Assembly (NCBI RefSeq): GCF_013410875.1
Contig: NZ_JACCCU010000001.1
Coordinates: 992,001 to 1,056,000 of the forward strand
Direction of reading: 5' to 3'
Length of the DNA: 64,000 nt
From: Tunturiibacter empetritectus
Lineage (GTDB): Bacteria > Acidobacteriota > Terriglobia > Terriglobales > Acidobacteriaceae
Shown: positions 44,886 through 54,187 of the stretch, piece after piece
Numbering within the stretch: the first letter of the stretch is position 1
Layout: each line of letters opens with the position of its first letter
The notes under the pieces: generated by a model
The model's database searches: none
Seen by the model: the letters and a program-made list of their open reading frames with translations, nothing else
What the model was told of the DNA's origin: nothing
Program-made: the position numbers and the translations under genes

Positions 44886-45206
44886 GTGTTGAGCAGTCTG
44901 TATCAGCAACCCATACTTACCGTCTCCGATCCGGAGACCTTCAACGCGGTGAAGACAGCAGTGGAAGCCTCCTTCTCTTCCGGTCGTGTCGCGGAGTTCC
45001 TGAAGTCGCTGGAGCGGTCGAAGCTGCGCATACGCGACTTCGAGACGGTTCTGAGCAAGGGAAACCTGGGAGTGACTGCGCAGGCTGAATACAACAAGCT
45101 GGGTAACTCCGACCAGGGCCAGATTCGCGAACTCTATCTCGCCAGCCTGGAGCAGGTTGCACCGGAGCTGCGAGAGAAGTTCTTCAAGTTGTACGCATAT
45201 TACTGA
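44886..45206 (+). CDS. Small helical hypothetical protein
   Basis: The 106-residue soluble protein is mostly helical (TFNAVKTAVEASFSSGRVAE, QIRELYLASLEQVAPELREK) and ends KLYAYY. AGGAG precedes the start, and both a GTG at 44886 and a TTG at 44889 are usable; the TTG has the better spacing. I do not recognise it. It sits between the tRNA cluster and tuf in a conserved neighbourhood. Confidence 0.65.
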   Translation: MLSSLYQQPILTVSDPETFNAVKTAVEASFSSGRVAEFLKSLERSKLRIRDFETVLSKGNLGVTAQAEYNKLGNSDQGQIRELYLASLEQVAPELREKFFKLYAYY

Positions 45207-45313
45207 GACAACCCCCCGCTTCTCAAGTTTAGTTTTTCGCTTTCAGTTTTTCGTTTGAAGTATTCACCTGAACCCCGGTGCACGCGCCGGCCAACACGAG
45301 GAGACGAGCAGTC

Positions 45314-46501
<1,188 letters not shown>

Positions 46502-46514
46502 AGATTCGAACGAA

Positions 46515-46550
46515 AGGCGGCAGGAGCAATTCTGCCGTCTTCTTGTTTTA
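46515..46550 (+). terminator. Rho-independent terminator after tuf
   Basis: AAGGCGGCAG pairs with CTGCCGTCTT (one G-T) around GAGCAATT and is followed by TTCTTGTTTT. Confidence 0.85.
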
Positions 46551-46774
46551 CTGCTTCCTTGTTCTATTTGGCGGCCACCGTTCTGGCAGTTCGGAGCCGT
46601 GGCTTTCCTGAAACACTGTTTTAAGAGATAATTTGAGAGGACGAGCGTGGCCTGACCGCTTTTCTTCCGTCTCACAATCAGGATTTGGTTGCAGGGGCCA
46701 TTGCCCTGTGTCGCGGCGTGTCACTACGCTGCTTGCCAGCCGAGGTGGCTGGCCACGTTAGAAGGAGATTTACT

Positions 46775-46924
46775 ATGCGCGAGATCATTACTCTTCAGTG
46801 CCCGGATTGCAAGAACCGGAACTACTCCACCACGAAGAACAAGAAGACGACCACCGGTCGCCTCGAGTTCTCGAAGTTCTGCAACACCTGCCGGAAGCAC
46901 ACGGACCACAAGGAAACGAAGTAG
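46775..46924 (+). CDS. rpmG: 50S ribosomal protein L33
   Basis: This 49-residue protein starts [19 protein letters not shown] and has GAAGGAGAT before the ATG. Two CxxC pairs (CPDC, CNTC) show the zinc-binding form. A small GCCAGCC-GAGGT-GGCTGGC hairpin (46735-46753) lies just before the ribosome site and may affect expression. Confidence 0.97.
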   Translation: MREIITLQCPDCKNRNYSTTKNKKTTTGRLEFSKFCNTCRKHTDHKETK

Positions 46925-46973
46925 TCTCCAGCCGGATTCTGGGGTGAGACGCAGGTCTCACTCCGCACAGCCT

Positions 46974-47049
46974 GGGGGAGTAAGCTCAACGGTTAAACTG
47001 TCGGTCTCCAAAACCGAACTTCTCGGTTCGAATCCGAGCTCCCCCGCCA
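46974..47049 (+). tRNA. tRNA-Trp (anticodon CCA)
   Basis: The acceptor stem GGGGGAG pairs with CTCCCCC, the anticodon arm is TCGGT-CTCCAAA-ACCGA, and CCA is encoded. It lies between rpmG and secE, as in many bacteria. Confidence 0.97.
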
Positions 47050-47114
47050 GTTTGCCCGGTCCCTCAAGTCCGGGAACAGACACCACAACGCACCACGAAG
47101 ATTGAGGCAGTACT

Positions 47115-47375
47115 ATGGCCAAGACAATAGCGGTAACCGAACAGCCCAGCACCGGATTGCAGCAGTTGAAGTCGCAACCAGCACGTCTCGGCGAGTTCCT
47201 CAAGGATGTTCGCAGCGAGATGCGCAAGGTGATCTCGCCTTCGCGCGCCGAGGTTCAGTCGACTACGATCGTTGTCCTCGTCACCGTCTTCATCTTCGCG
47301 GCGTACTTCTGGTTGGTGGACAACATCATCGGCCGGGCGATCGAGGCCCTGTTGCACCGGCTTACCCAGCACTAA
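47115..47375 (+). CDS. secE: Preprotein translocase subunit SecE
   Basis: The 86-residue short SecE has the amphipathic segment LGEFLKDVRSEMRKVISPSR followed by one membrane helix (about 50-70). It clamps SecY in the inner-membrane translocon. Single-helix size is typical outside the gamma-proteobacteria. nusG follows after 43 bases. Confidence 0.96.
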   Translation: MAKTIAVTEQPSTGLQQLKSQPARLGEFLKDVRSEMRKVISPSRAEVQSTTIVVLVTVFIFAAYFWLVDNIIGRAIEALLHRLTQH

Positions 47376-47418
47376 AGAGATTTGATTCCCGAGCAAAAGC
47401 GGTAGAGAGAAGTACACG

Positions 47419-48057
47419 ATGCGTGAAAAAGGCACAACGATGGCAGCAGAAGAGCAAAATCCGGAAGAGCAGAATCCTCAGGGAGACCCCTCTGAGCAGT
47501 TGGCTCCCCCGGTCAATGAGAACTTCAAGTGGTACATCATTCATGCCTACTCGGGCTTTGAGCGCAAGGTGCGCGAGTCCCTCGAGAGCCGCATCACGGC
47601 CTTTGGTTTGCAGAACCGCATCGGCCGCATCATGATTCCGACTGAGCCGGTCACTGAGCTGCGCAATGGCAAGAAGTACACCATCGAGCGCGTCTTCCTA
47701 CCTGGCTATGTTTTGGTCGAGATGGAACTCGACAACGACCTGTGGCACGTCATCAAGAACACGCCGCGCGTCACCGGCTTTCTGGGCACAGGCGACAACC
47801 CGGTCGCGCTCTCCGAGCAGGAAGTAAGCTCCATCCTCTTCCGCACCGAGACTGCAGGCAACAAGCCGACCATGAAGGTCAAGTACGAGAAGGGCGAGCA
47901 GGTCCGCATCAACGAGGGCCCCTTCGCCAACTTCACCGGCGCGGTCGACGATATCAACGAGGACAAGCAGACCCTCAAGGTTATGGTCAGTATCTTTGGC
48001 CGCTCGACTCCGGTCGAGATCGAGTTCTCCAAGGTCGACAAGGTTGTCGACGAGTAG
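47419..48057 (+). CDS. nusG: Transcription termination/antitermination factor NusG
   Basis: The 212-residue protein starts at the ATG at 47419 (AGAGAAG upstream); an ATG at 47440 is possible. An acidic N-terminal extension (1-35) precedes the NGN domain (KWYIIHAYSGFERKVRESL, FLPGYVLVEMEL) and the KOW domain (VRINEGPFANFTGAVDDI). It binds RNA polymerase and couples it to Rho or the ribosome. Confidence 0.97.
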   Translation: MREKGTTMAAEEQNPEEQNPQGDPSEQLAPPVNENFKWYIIHAYSGFERKVRESLESRITAFGLQNRIGRIMIPTEPVTELRNGKKYTIERVFLPGYVLVEMELDNDLWHVIKNTPRVTGFLGTGDNPVALSEQEVSSILFRTETAGNKPTMKVKYEKGEQVRINEGPFANFTGAVDDINEDKQTLKVMVSIFGRSTPVEIEFSKVDKVVDE

Positions 48058-48079
48058 TTTGAGAGTTTTGAAATAATTA

Positions 48080-48114
48080 AGCAGCAGGCGTTCGGAGGTA
48101 ACAACGCCGCTGCT
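48080..48114 (+). promoter_or_regulatory. Hairpin in the rplK leader
   Basis: AGCAGC-A-GGCGTT pairs with AACGCC-GCTGCT around a ten-base loop that contains GGAGGT. It ends 25 bases before the rplK start. The position is that of the ribosomal-protein L1 control site in other bacteria, but I cannot confirm L1 recognition from sequence. Confidence 0.45.
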
Positions 48115-48139
48115 GGAAGAGTAAAGAGGATTTACCCGA

Positions 48140-48574
48140 ATGGCACCGAAGAAGATCACTGGATACGTCAAGCTTCAGATTATGGCCGGCAAGGCCACCC
48201 CTGCACCTCCGGTCGGCCCTGCGCTTGGCCAGGCCCAGGTCAACATCATGGAGTTCTGCAAGCAGTTCAACGAGCGCACCAAGGCGCCTGATATGGCCGG
48301 ACTCACCATCCCGGTCGTCATCAGCGTCTACGCAGACCGCACCTTCAGCTTCATCACCAAGACCCCTCCGGCTCCGGTGCTCCTGTTGAAGGCTGCTGGT
48401 ATCGAGAAGGGCTCCGGCACTCCGAACAAGGAGAAGAAGGGCAAGGTGACCGAGAAGCAGATCATCGCAATCGCCACCCAGAAGATGCCGGACATGAACG
48501 CGACCACGGTCGAGGCAGCAGCGAAGAGCATTCGCGGCACGGCACGTTCGATGGGCATTGAAGTTGTAGGCTAA
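48140..48574 (+). CDS. rplK: 50S ribosomal protein L11
   Basis: This 144-residue protein has the full length and sequence landmarks: [58 protein letters not shown] and [12 protein letters not shown] at the end. It forms the GTPase-associated centre with 23S rRNA. The usual downstream neighbour rplA is displaced by 2.9 kb. Confidence 0.98.
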   Translation: MAPKKITGYVKLQIMAGKATPAPPVGPALGQAQVNIMEFCKQFNERTKAPDMAGLTIPVVISVYADRTFSFITKTPPAPVLLLKAAGIEKGSGTPNKEKKGKVTEKQIIAIATQKMPDMNATTVEAAAKSIRGTARSMGIEVVG

Positions 48575-48713
48575 CTCAAAGCAGTTGCACCGAATGAGCT
48601 TTCTACAAGCGAGGACGCAGGGAATCATCACCGACTATGTCAGTCGACGATGATCTCCAGGCGTCTTTTCTCCTCATTAAGTTACTGCTCGCACTCCTGC
48701 TCTATTCTGCCTT

Positions 48714-49811
48714 CTACGCAAAGAGTCTTTGCTGTCTCGCCGTTGTTCCCACACCCAGCGTCGGCCTCTTGCCCCCGCCCTCCTCGTTTCGAGTGAGCAG
48801 GGCGTCGCTCGAACGTTTTCCCAGGCCGTACCGTCGGCATGCGCTATCAACCATCTTTGCAAGGCGTTCGCGATACTCTCTTCCGGCAAAGTCGGCGGTG
48901 GCGAAGCGTTTGGCATAGTCGGCCTGAAGGGCAGGGAAGTGCTCACGAACGAAGCTCAGGTAAGTAGGACGTGAGCACGGCTTGAGGAAGAGTGGGTGCG
49001 CGGCGAAGAAACTCGCTCCCACGGCTGCGGACCGTTGAGCCATGCCGTCCAGCGCCTCTTCATTGTCGGTAATGCCGGGGAGCAGCGGCGAGCCGAAGAC
49101 ACCTGCGATGATTCCTGCTTCCCGCATGCGCCGGACAGCCTGAAAGCGAAGATCCGGCCGAGGCGCCCGTGGCTCCAGCAAGCGCGCAAGCTTAGCATCG
49201 GGCGTCGTAATCGTCACATGGACAACGAGTGTGTTGTGACGCCCAATCTCCACAAGTAGATCAATATCGCGTTCAATCAGCCGTGACTTCGTCACGATCC
49301 CGAGCCGATAGCCCTCCTTCCGCGAGAAGACCTCCAGAATGCTGCGCGTAATCTTCGCCCGTCGCTCGATCGGCTGGTAGGGGTCGGTCGCGGTGCCCAG
49401 CGCGACCTCGTCCGCCGGGTCAATCTTCTTCAACTCTTGCTCCAGCAGCCACGCCGCATTCTGCTTCAGAAAGATCATTCGCTCGAACGACAAAGGATCC
49501 CGCATATCGATCGTGTTGGTCGTGACCTCTGCGCTGATCTCTGCCGCAGCCTTCGGAGCCATGAACTCATGCGTATAGCGCGCATAGCAGTACTTGCAGC
49601 CGAACTCGCATCCCCGGTACGGATTGATGCTGTACGCCAGTGACAGCTGTCTCTTCGACACAGATTTATTCAGAATGCTGCGCACCTTCAACATCTTGAA
49701 TTCAATCAGGTGGCCATCCTCGGCGTGCTCTGCCTCAGCTGCCATGCGGGCGATTCCCACAGGGCTTGGGGGAAGGATTGGGAAGAGGGACGTGCTGTCT
49801 TGTTTCTCCAT
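48714..49811 (-). CDS. Radical SAM protein of the SplB-like/PA0069 type
   Basis: The 365-residue protein carries the 4Fe-4S motif CEFGCKYCYARY (Cys68, 72, 75) in the context SINPYRGCEFG, then LGTATDPYQPIERRAKITR, IVTKSRLIERDIDLL and GSPLLPGITDNEEALDGMA. This belongs to a family related to spore photoproduct lyase and annotated as PA0069-like; its reaction is not established. It is antisense to the ribosomal genes and sits between rplK and rplA, where nothing is normally found. Confidence 0.9.
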   Translation of the reverse strand: MEKQDSTSLFPILPPSPVGIARMAAEAEHAEDGHLIEFKMLKVRSILNKSVSKRQLSLAYSINPYRGCEFGCKYCYARYTHEFMAPKAAAEISAEVTTNTIDMRDPLSFERMIFLKQNAAWLLEQELKKIDPADEVALGTATDPYQPIERRAKITRSILEVFSRKEGYRLGIVTKSRLIERDIDLLVEIGRHNTLVVHVTITTPDAKLARLLEPRAPRPDLRFQAVRRMREAGIIAGVFGSPLLPGITDNEEALDGMAQRSAAVGASFFAAHPLFLKPCSRPTYLSFVREHFPALQADYAKRFATADFAGREYRERLAKMVDSACRRYGLGKRSSDALLTRNEEGGGKRPTLGVGTTARQQRLFA

Positions 49812-49993
49812 TTGTTCGCCCTATTAAAGGCAAATATAGCTCCGTCTTATCCCTTCGTCAAGCATGTTTCTTCGCCAACAGCTCGAAGGCCACCAAGTTT
49901 GGTGTGTAGTAGCCTCTTGTCCAAACGAAATAAGGCGATTTTTCTGGCCAATATTCATCTTGCAGAAGATACGGATGTTTGTAGAATTCCGAC

Positions 49994-51355
49994 ATGCTCG
50001 ACAAGTTGGCATGGCGGAAGATGAAGTACGTTCTTTTGTTTGCGCTCGTCGTCTTTTTGTCTTATCGAGCTCGTTACGCTCAGATCGACGATGCATTGAT
50101 CTACGCGCGTTACATCAACAACGCCTTATGGGGCAACGGCTTTGTCTTCAATCTAGGAGAGAAGGTGAATGGGCTTACCTCCCCTCTGTTCTGCTATCTC
50201 TTGTTCGCTGTCTCATGGATGCTTCACGGCAACATTATTCTCGCGTCAGTTCTCATCTCTGCGATATTTCTGTTCCTCGCAAGTGTTCTTGCCGAGCGCA
50301 TGGTCCCGGTTGCCGGTTTTCTGATAGCTAGCGTGGGATATTTTTATGTCCAGGTGGGCATGGAGACTGCGTTGTTCCTCTTCATGTTGATACTCACGGT
50401 CACGCTCTGCCGGGAGGAAAAGTACAATTGGCTGCCTTCGGTCTTGGCGCTTTTAGTGCTTACACGCTTTGAAGGCGGCATGATGCTTCTGGTGGTTTGC
50501 GCGCATCTTTTTCGTCGTCGACGCTGGCCGGCTCTATCGTCGTTTCTTCCGCCTTTGGCAATTGCGGCCGGTTTTCTTCTTCTGAACTATCGTGTCTATG
50601 GTCAGATTCTTCCCTCTTCAACCACCGCGAAGATCGGACAGGGTCTTTCTGGTGCTTTAGGACCCTGGCCGACGGCCTTCTTCGGAATGGCGTGGCAATT
50701 GGATAAGGACTTCAAACCGACGATCTATTTCGTGTTCGCGGTGGTAGCACTTGCCTTCATCGGGGTGAAACGTCTGCGCGGAACGGTCCTGAATGAAACG
50801 GTCTTACCCTTCTGCGCTCTGCTCCTTGCGTTCTATGTTTTATTGAATATCCCGGGGTATCGCTGGTACTTCGCCCCGTTTATCTTCTTTGGCCTTGTCT
50901 ACGGAGCCGAGGGCATCCCTCGGAGTCGAGTTGGATATTCCGTCGCAGCCGTCGTTATAGCTGCAGTCGCCCTTACGAACGTCTTTGTTGTGCAGAGATT
51001 TAACGAAACGCCGGAAACCGACTACCGGGTATTGGCCGAATGGTTGAATCGAAATACTCCTCAAGAGGCAACGATCGAAGCCGTGGAGACTGGGCGACTC
51101 GGCTACTACTGCAGCCATCGATATATCTTCGATATAATGGGCCTGACGACGCCCAAGAACGCCGACCACGTAACTCACGGAGATTGGGTCTCCTGGGTGG
51201 CTGAAGACAAGCCGGACTATATCGTGATGCATACACCGGCACTGAAATGGGAGAGGGCGGCCCTCAAAGATCCACTCTACGAGCAGACGCCATTTCTCTA
51301 TCGTGGGGTCTATGTTTTGCGGCGAAAACCAGGGTTGCAACCAGGTAATCCTTGA
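49994..51355 (+). CDS. Polytopic GT-C-like glycosyltransferase (mannosyltransferase/arabinosyltransferase fold)
   Basis: The 453-residue protein has about ten membrane segments and a soluble C-terminal part (about 355-453). After the first helix comes IDDALIYARYINNALWGNG, then VFNLGEKVNGLTSPLFCYLL. This is the DD-containing external loop of GT-C enzymes that use lipid-linked sugars, similar in layout to mycobacterial-type arabinosyltransferase relatives. It probably adds a sugar to an envelope polymer or lipid; donor and acceptor are unknown. It lies between rplK and rplA; an ATG nine codons in (50021) is an alternative start. Confidence 0.75.
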   Translation: MLDKLAWRKMKYVLLFALVVFLSYRARYAQIDDALIYARYINNALWGNGFVFNLGEKVNGLTSPLFCYLLFAVSWMLHGNIILASVLISAIFLFLASVLAERMVPVAGFLIASVGYFYVQVGMETALFLFMLILTVTLCREEKYNWLPSVLALLVLTRFEGGMMLLVVCAHLFRRRRWPALSSFLPPLAIAAGFLLLNYRVYGQILPSSTTAKIGQGLSGALGPWPTAFFGMAWQLDKDFKPTIYFVFAVVALAFIGVKRLRGTVLNETVLPFCALLLAFYVLLNIPGYRWYFAPFIFFGLVYGAEGIPRSRVGYSVAAVVIAAVALTNVFVVQRFNETPETDYRVLAEWLNRNTPQEATIEAVETGRLGYYCSHRYIFDIMGLTTPKNADHVTHGDWVSWVAEDKPDYIVMHTPALKWERAALKDPLYEQTPFLYRGVYVLRRKPGLQPGNP

Positions 51356-51466
51356 CGTGATATTGCCTTTCCGGCATACTTATAAGAGTGCCTCAATGTC
51401 CAGTTGAGGCCAGTCGAGAACCACGCCCGGAGAGTTCAACTCCAGAGGGGTGGGAGACGAGGAAAA

Positions 51467-52177
51467 ATGGCAAGGAAGCTCTCTAAGAATCTAGTAAAGG
51501 CGCGTGCGCTCGTCGAGCCCCGTCCTTATCTGTTGGCGGACGCTGTTCCGCTCCTGCAAAAAGCAAAGTACGCGAAGTTCGACGAGACCGTCGATCTGAC
51601 CATGCGTCTTGGCGTCGATCCCCGCCACGCGGACCAGATGGTTCGTGGCACTGTTGTGCTCCCACACGGCCTTGGCAAGTCCAAGATCGTTGCCGTCATC
51701 ACCTCAGGCGATCGCATCAAGGAAGCAGAGGCTGCCGGCGCTGAGTTTGTCGGTGGTGAGGAGTTGGTCGAGAAGATCCAGAAAGAAAACTGGACTGCCT
51801 TTGACGCTCTGATCGCGACCCCTGACATGATGCGTTCCGTTGGACGTCTCGGCAAGGTGCTCGGCCCCAAGGGTCTGATGCCCAACCCGAAGACTGGCAC
51901 CGTAACCACTGACGTTGCCGCTGCGGTCAAGGAGATTAAGGCCGGTAAGGTCGAGTTCCGCACCGATAAGACCGCGCTGGTTCACGTTCCAGTCGGCAAG
52001 CTCTCATTCGATCCGCAGAAGCTGGTCGATAACGCGATGACTGTGATTACGAGTGTCGTGAAGGCCAAGCCGTCGGCCGCCAAGGGCAAGTACATCAAGG
52101 GCGTCACACTGAGCTCGAGCATGGGCCCTGGCATTCAGCTCGACTACGCCGCTGCTGAACTAGCAGGCAAGGCCTAA
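51467..52177 (+). CDS. rplA: 50S ribosomal protein L1
   Basis: The 236-residue protein starts [16 protein letters not shown] with GACGAGGAAA before the ATG. It has [40 protein letters not shown] and [13 protein letters not shown] at the end, all typical. It binds 23S rRNA at the L1 stalk and in many bacteria represses its own operon. Confidence 0.98.
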   Translation: MARKLSKNLVKARALVEPRPYLLADAVPLLQKAKYAKFDETVDLTMRLGVDPRHADQMVRGTVVLPHGLGKSKIVAVITSGDRIKEAEAAGAEFVGGEELVEKIQKENWTAFDALIATPDMMRSVGRLGKVLGPKGLMPNPKTGTVTTDVAAAVKEIKAGKVEFRTDKTALVHVPVGKLSFDPQKLVDNAMTVITSVVKAKPSAAKGKYIKGVTLSSSMGPGIQLDYAAAELAGKA

Positions 52178-52254
52178 TCAATTTTTAGTTAGCACGAAAC
52201 CCCCTCTGGCGCGGAAGCGAGGAGCGGGCAAGCGAAAGCGAAGAGGATTCAGTC

Positions 52255-53040
52255 ATGGCATTGACCAGAGCATCAAAGACGGAGAAGGTGAAGCAGCTCG
52301 CGATCGAGCTCGAGCACTCGACCTCCGCTATCATCGGCACCTTCAAGGGCCTCACCGCCGCGAAGGACTTCGAGCTGCGTAAGACTGTTCGCGCCGCCGG
52401 TGGAAACTACCACGTTGTGAAGAACAAGCTGGCTGCACGCGCCAGCGAAGGCACCAAGATCGAGTCGGCGCTGCAGGGCCTCAAGGGCGTATCGGCTGTT
52501 GCCTACACCTCGAGCGATCCTGTTGCTCTCGCTAAGGCGCTTTCGACCTGGGTCAAGGACAACGCTGAGTTCACCTTCAAGCTGGGCATCGTCGACGGCA
52601 AGGTGATCGACGTTCGTGAGATTGGCGATCTCGCCACCATGCCGGGCAAGGAAGAGCTCTTCTCTAAGCTTCTCTTCCTCATTCAGTCGCCTGCGCAGCG
52701 TTTGGCCACGGTCATCAACGCTACCGGACGCGATCTCGCGGTTGTCATCAACCAGGGCGTAGAAAAGGGCAAGTTTGCAGGCGCAGCCGCTCCGGCAACT
52801 GTCGAAGCGACGAAAGCAGAGGCTGTCGAAGCTCCTAAAGCAGAGGCCAAGGTTGAAGAGACTCCTGTCGCAGAGGCCGCAGTCGTTGAAGTTCCTGCTG
52901 CTCCCGCCGCTGAAGGTCAGCTTGTAGCCGAGGCGCACGCCGTCGAAGCTCCCGGCGCCGATGCCACCGCTGAGCAGCCTGAGAACTCCACCGCATCGCA
53001 GGGTGGGGAAGCCGCGACCACCGACCCGGTCGAAGGCTAA
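52255..53040 (+). CDS. rplJ: 50S ribosomal protein L10 with long acidic C-terminal extension
   Basis: The 261-residue protein has the L10 core in residues 1 to about 172: SAIIGTFKGLTAAKDFELRK, NYHVVKNKLAARA, LLFLIQSPAQRLATVINATG. It then continues with an Ala/Glu/Val/Pro-rich tail of about 85 residues with imperfect VEAPKAEA-type repeats. Usual L10 length is about 165-180. The core should anchor L7/L12 dimers; the tail's role is unknown and it is likely disordered. No classical L10 leader structure was recognised in the 77-base gap after rplA. Confidence 0.96.
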   Translation: MALTRASKTEKVKQLAIELEHSTSAIIGTFKGLTAAKDFELRKTVRAAGGNYHVVKNKLAARASEGTKIESALQGLKGVSAVAYTSSDPVALAKALSTWVKDNAEFTFKLGIVDGKVIDVREIGDLATMPGKEELFSKLLFLIQSPAQRLATVINATGRDLAVVINQGVEKGKFAGAAAPATVEATKAEAVEAPKAEAKVEETPVAEAAVVEVPAAPAAEGQLVAEAHAVEAPGADATAEQPENSTASQGGEAATTDPVEG

Positions 53041-53177
53041 ACAAGTTTCGCCTGGTCTTCCCGGGGGCGCTGGTCTGGGCGCAACGGAAACCCTGGAAGG
53101 CATAGGCAGCCGAAGCGCAGTCAGGCTTTGGAAGAGCAATAGGCACCACAAAGTTCAGTTCTAATTGGAGAAATAAC

Positions 53178-53552
53178 ATGGCAGACATCCAGCAGTTGGA
53201 AGATTCAATCGTTAGCCTCAGCCTCCTCGAGGCTTCGGCTCTGGTCAAGAAGCTCGAAGAGCGTCTCGGCGTTTCAGCAGCAGCGGCAGTTGCAGCCCCG
53301 GCAGCCGGCGGCGGCGCAGCGGCAGCGGCTCCGGTCGAAGAGAAGACCGAGTTCACCGTTATCCTCAAGGATGCCGGCGCGAATAAGATCAACACCATCA
53401 AGGCTGTACGCGAAGTTACCGCTCTTGGGCTGAAGGAAGCCAAGGATCTGGTCGACGCCGCTCCCAAGCCCTTGAAGGAGAACATCTCGAAGGATGATGC
53501 AGCTGCAATCGCCAAGAAATTCGAAGGCGTTGCCACCATCGAAATCAAGTAG
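53178..53552 (+). CDS. rplL: 50S ribosomal protein L7/L12
   Basis: The 124-residue protein has the N-terminal dimer region ([20 protein letters not shown]), an Ala/Gly hinge (about 35-52) and the C-terminal factor-binding domain ([35 protein letters not shown]). It recruits translational GTPases. Confidence 0.98.
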   Translation: MADIQQLEDSIVSLSLLEASALVKKLEERLGVSAAAAVAAPAAGGGAAAAAPVEEKTEFTVILKDAGANKINTIKAVREVTALGLKEAKDLVDAAPKPLKENISKDDAAAIAKKFEGVATIEIK

Positions 53553-54187
53553 TTAACTGCCAGCTTGCACTATAAGGCGGAACGCGATATTCTTGACGTT
53601 AGAGAAAATTCGTTCCGCCTTGACGTGCTCATTGGCGGCCAGCGGTATCCAGAAAAAACTTCGTTGTACCCGGATCATCCTGTCTTCATAGGTTAAGGAA
53701 CCGGCCACTATACGCTTCGAGCGGCGGATGCGCATAGTGCAATAAGAATCATGCGAGCGGCGCAACTTTGGGGTAGGCGAACCTCAATGGCGGCAGGCAT
53801 TAACACTACTCATATAGAAACAGTGCACAAGTCGACCTTTGCGCTCATGGGGCATGCTGTCCCCGCGAGCGCTTTGCCGTGTTTATCGGCATTGTCTCCG
53901 CTATAGGAGCCAACAGTACGCTGCACGCGTTCTTTATAGCAGCTTCGAACGCCTGTAGGTAGTAAAAGTTTCAAGATTTATCCGTGCCGCGGACCATTAC
54001 GGCAAGACGTTTTGCGCACGGGGCTCGCTGCCATCGAGGACAGCAAGACCCGAAGATCATAAACACTGCGCGATCAGAAGCAAACCCGGAGGGCCTGACC
54101 GAAGCCCTCCCCTAACGAGTGAAGCCAGCAATACGATGCCGGCAGACGCACTCGGGAGGCCTCGAAGGTCAGTTTTCAGGAGAGAGC
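53553..54187. other. Long rplL-rpoB intergenic region
   Basis: This 635-base gap holds no convincing gene. It has a long-loop 11-bp hairpin at 53574-53621 and a GGAGGGC/GCCCTCC hairpin at 54088-54110 about 80 bases before rpoB. Its length leaves room for a separate rpoB promoter, but I cannot fix one. Confidence 0.6.
53574..53621 (+). promoter_or_regulatory. Hairpin after rplL: attenuator or RNase processing site candidate
   Basis: AAGGCGGAACG pairs perfectly with CGTTCCGCCTT around a 26-base loop. No T-run follows, so it is not a standard terminator. In Escherichia coli this spot carries an attenuator and an RNase III site that set the ratio of L7/L12 to RpoB; this element could do the same. 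Confidence 0.5.

Noticed and set aside
52178-52254. Ribosomal protein L10 leader structure before rplJ
   Set aside because: The 77-base gap shows no kink-turn or conserved hairpin that I could recognise.
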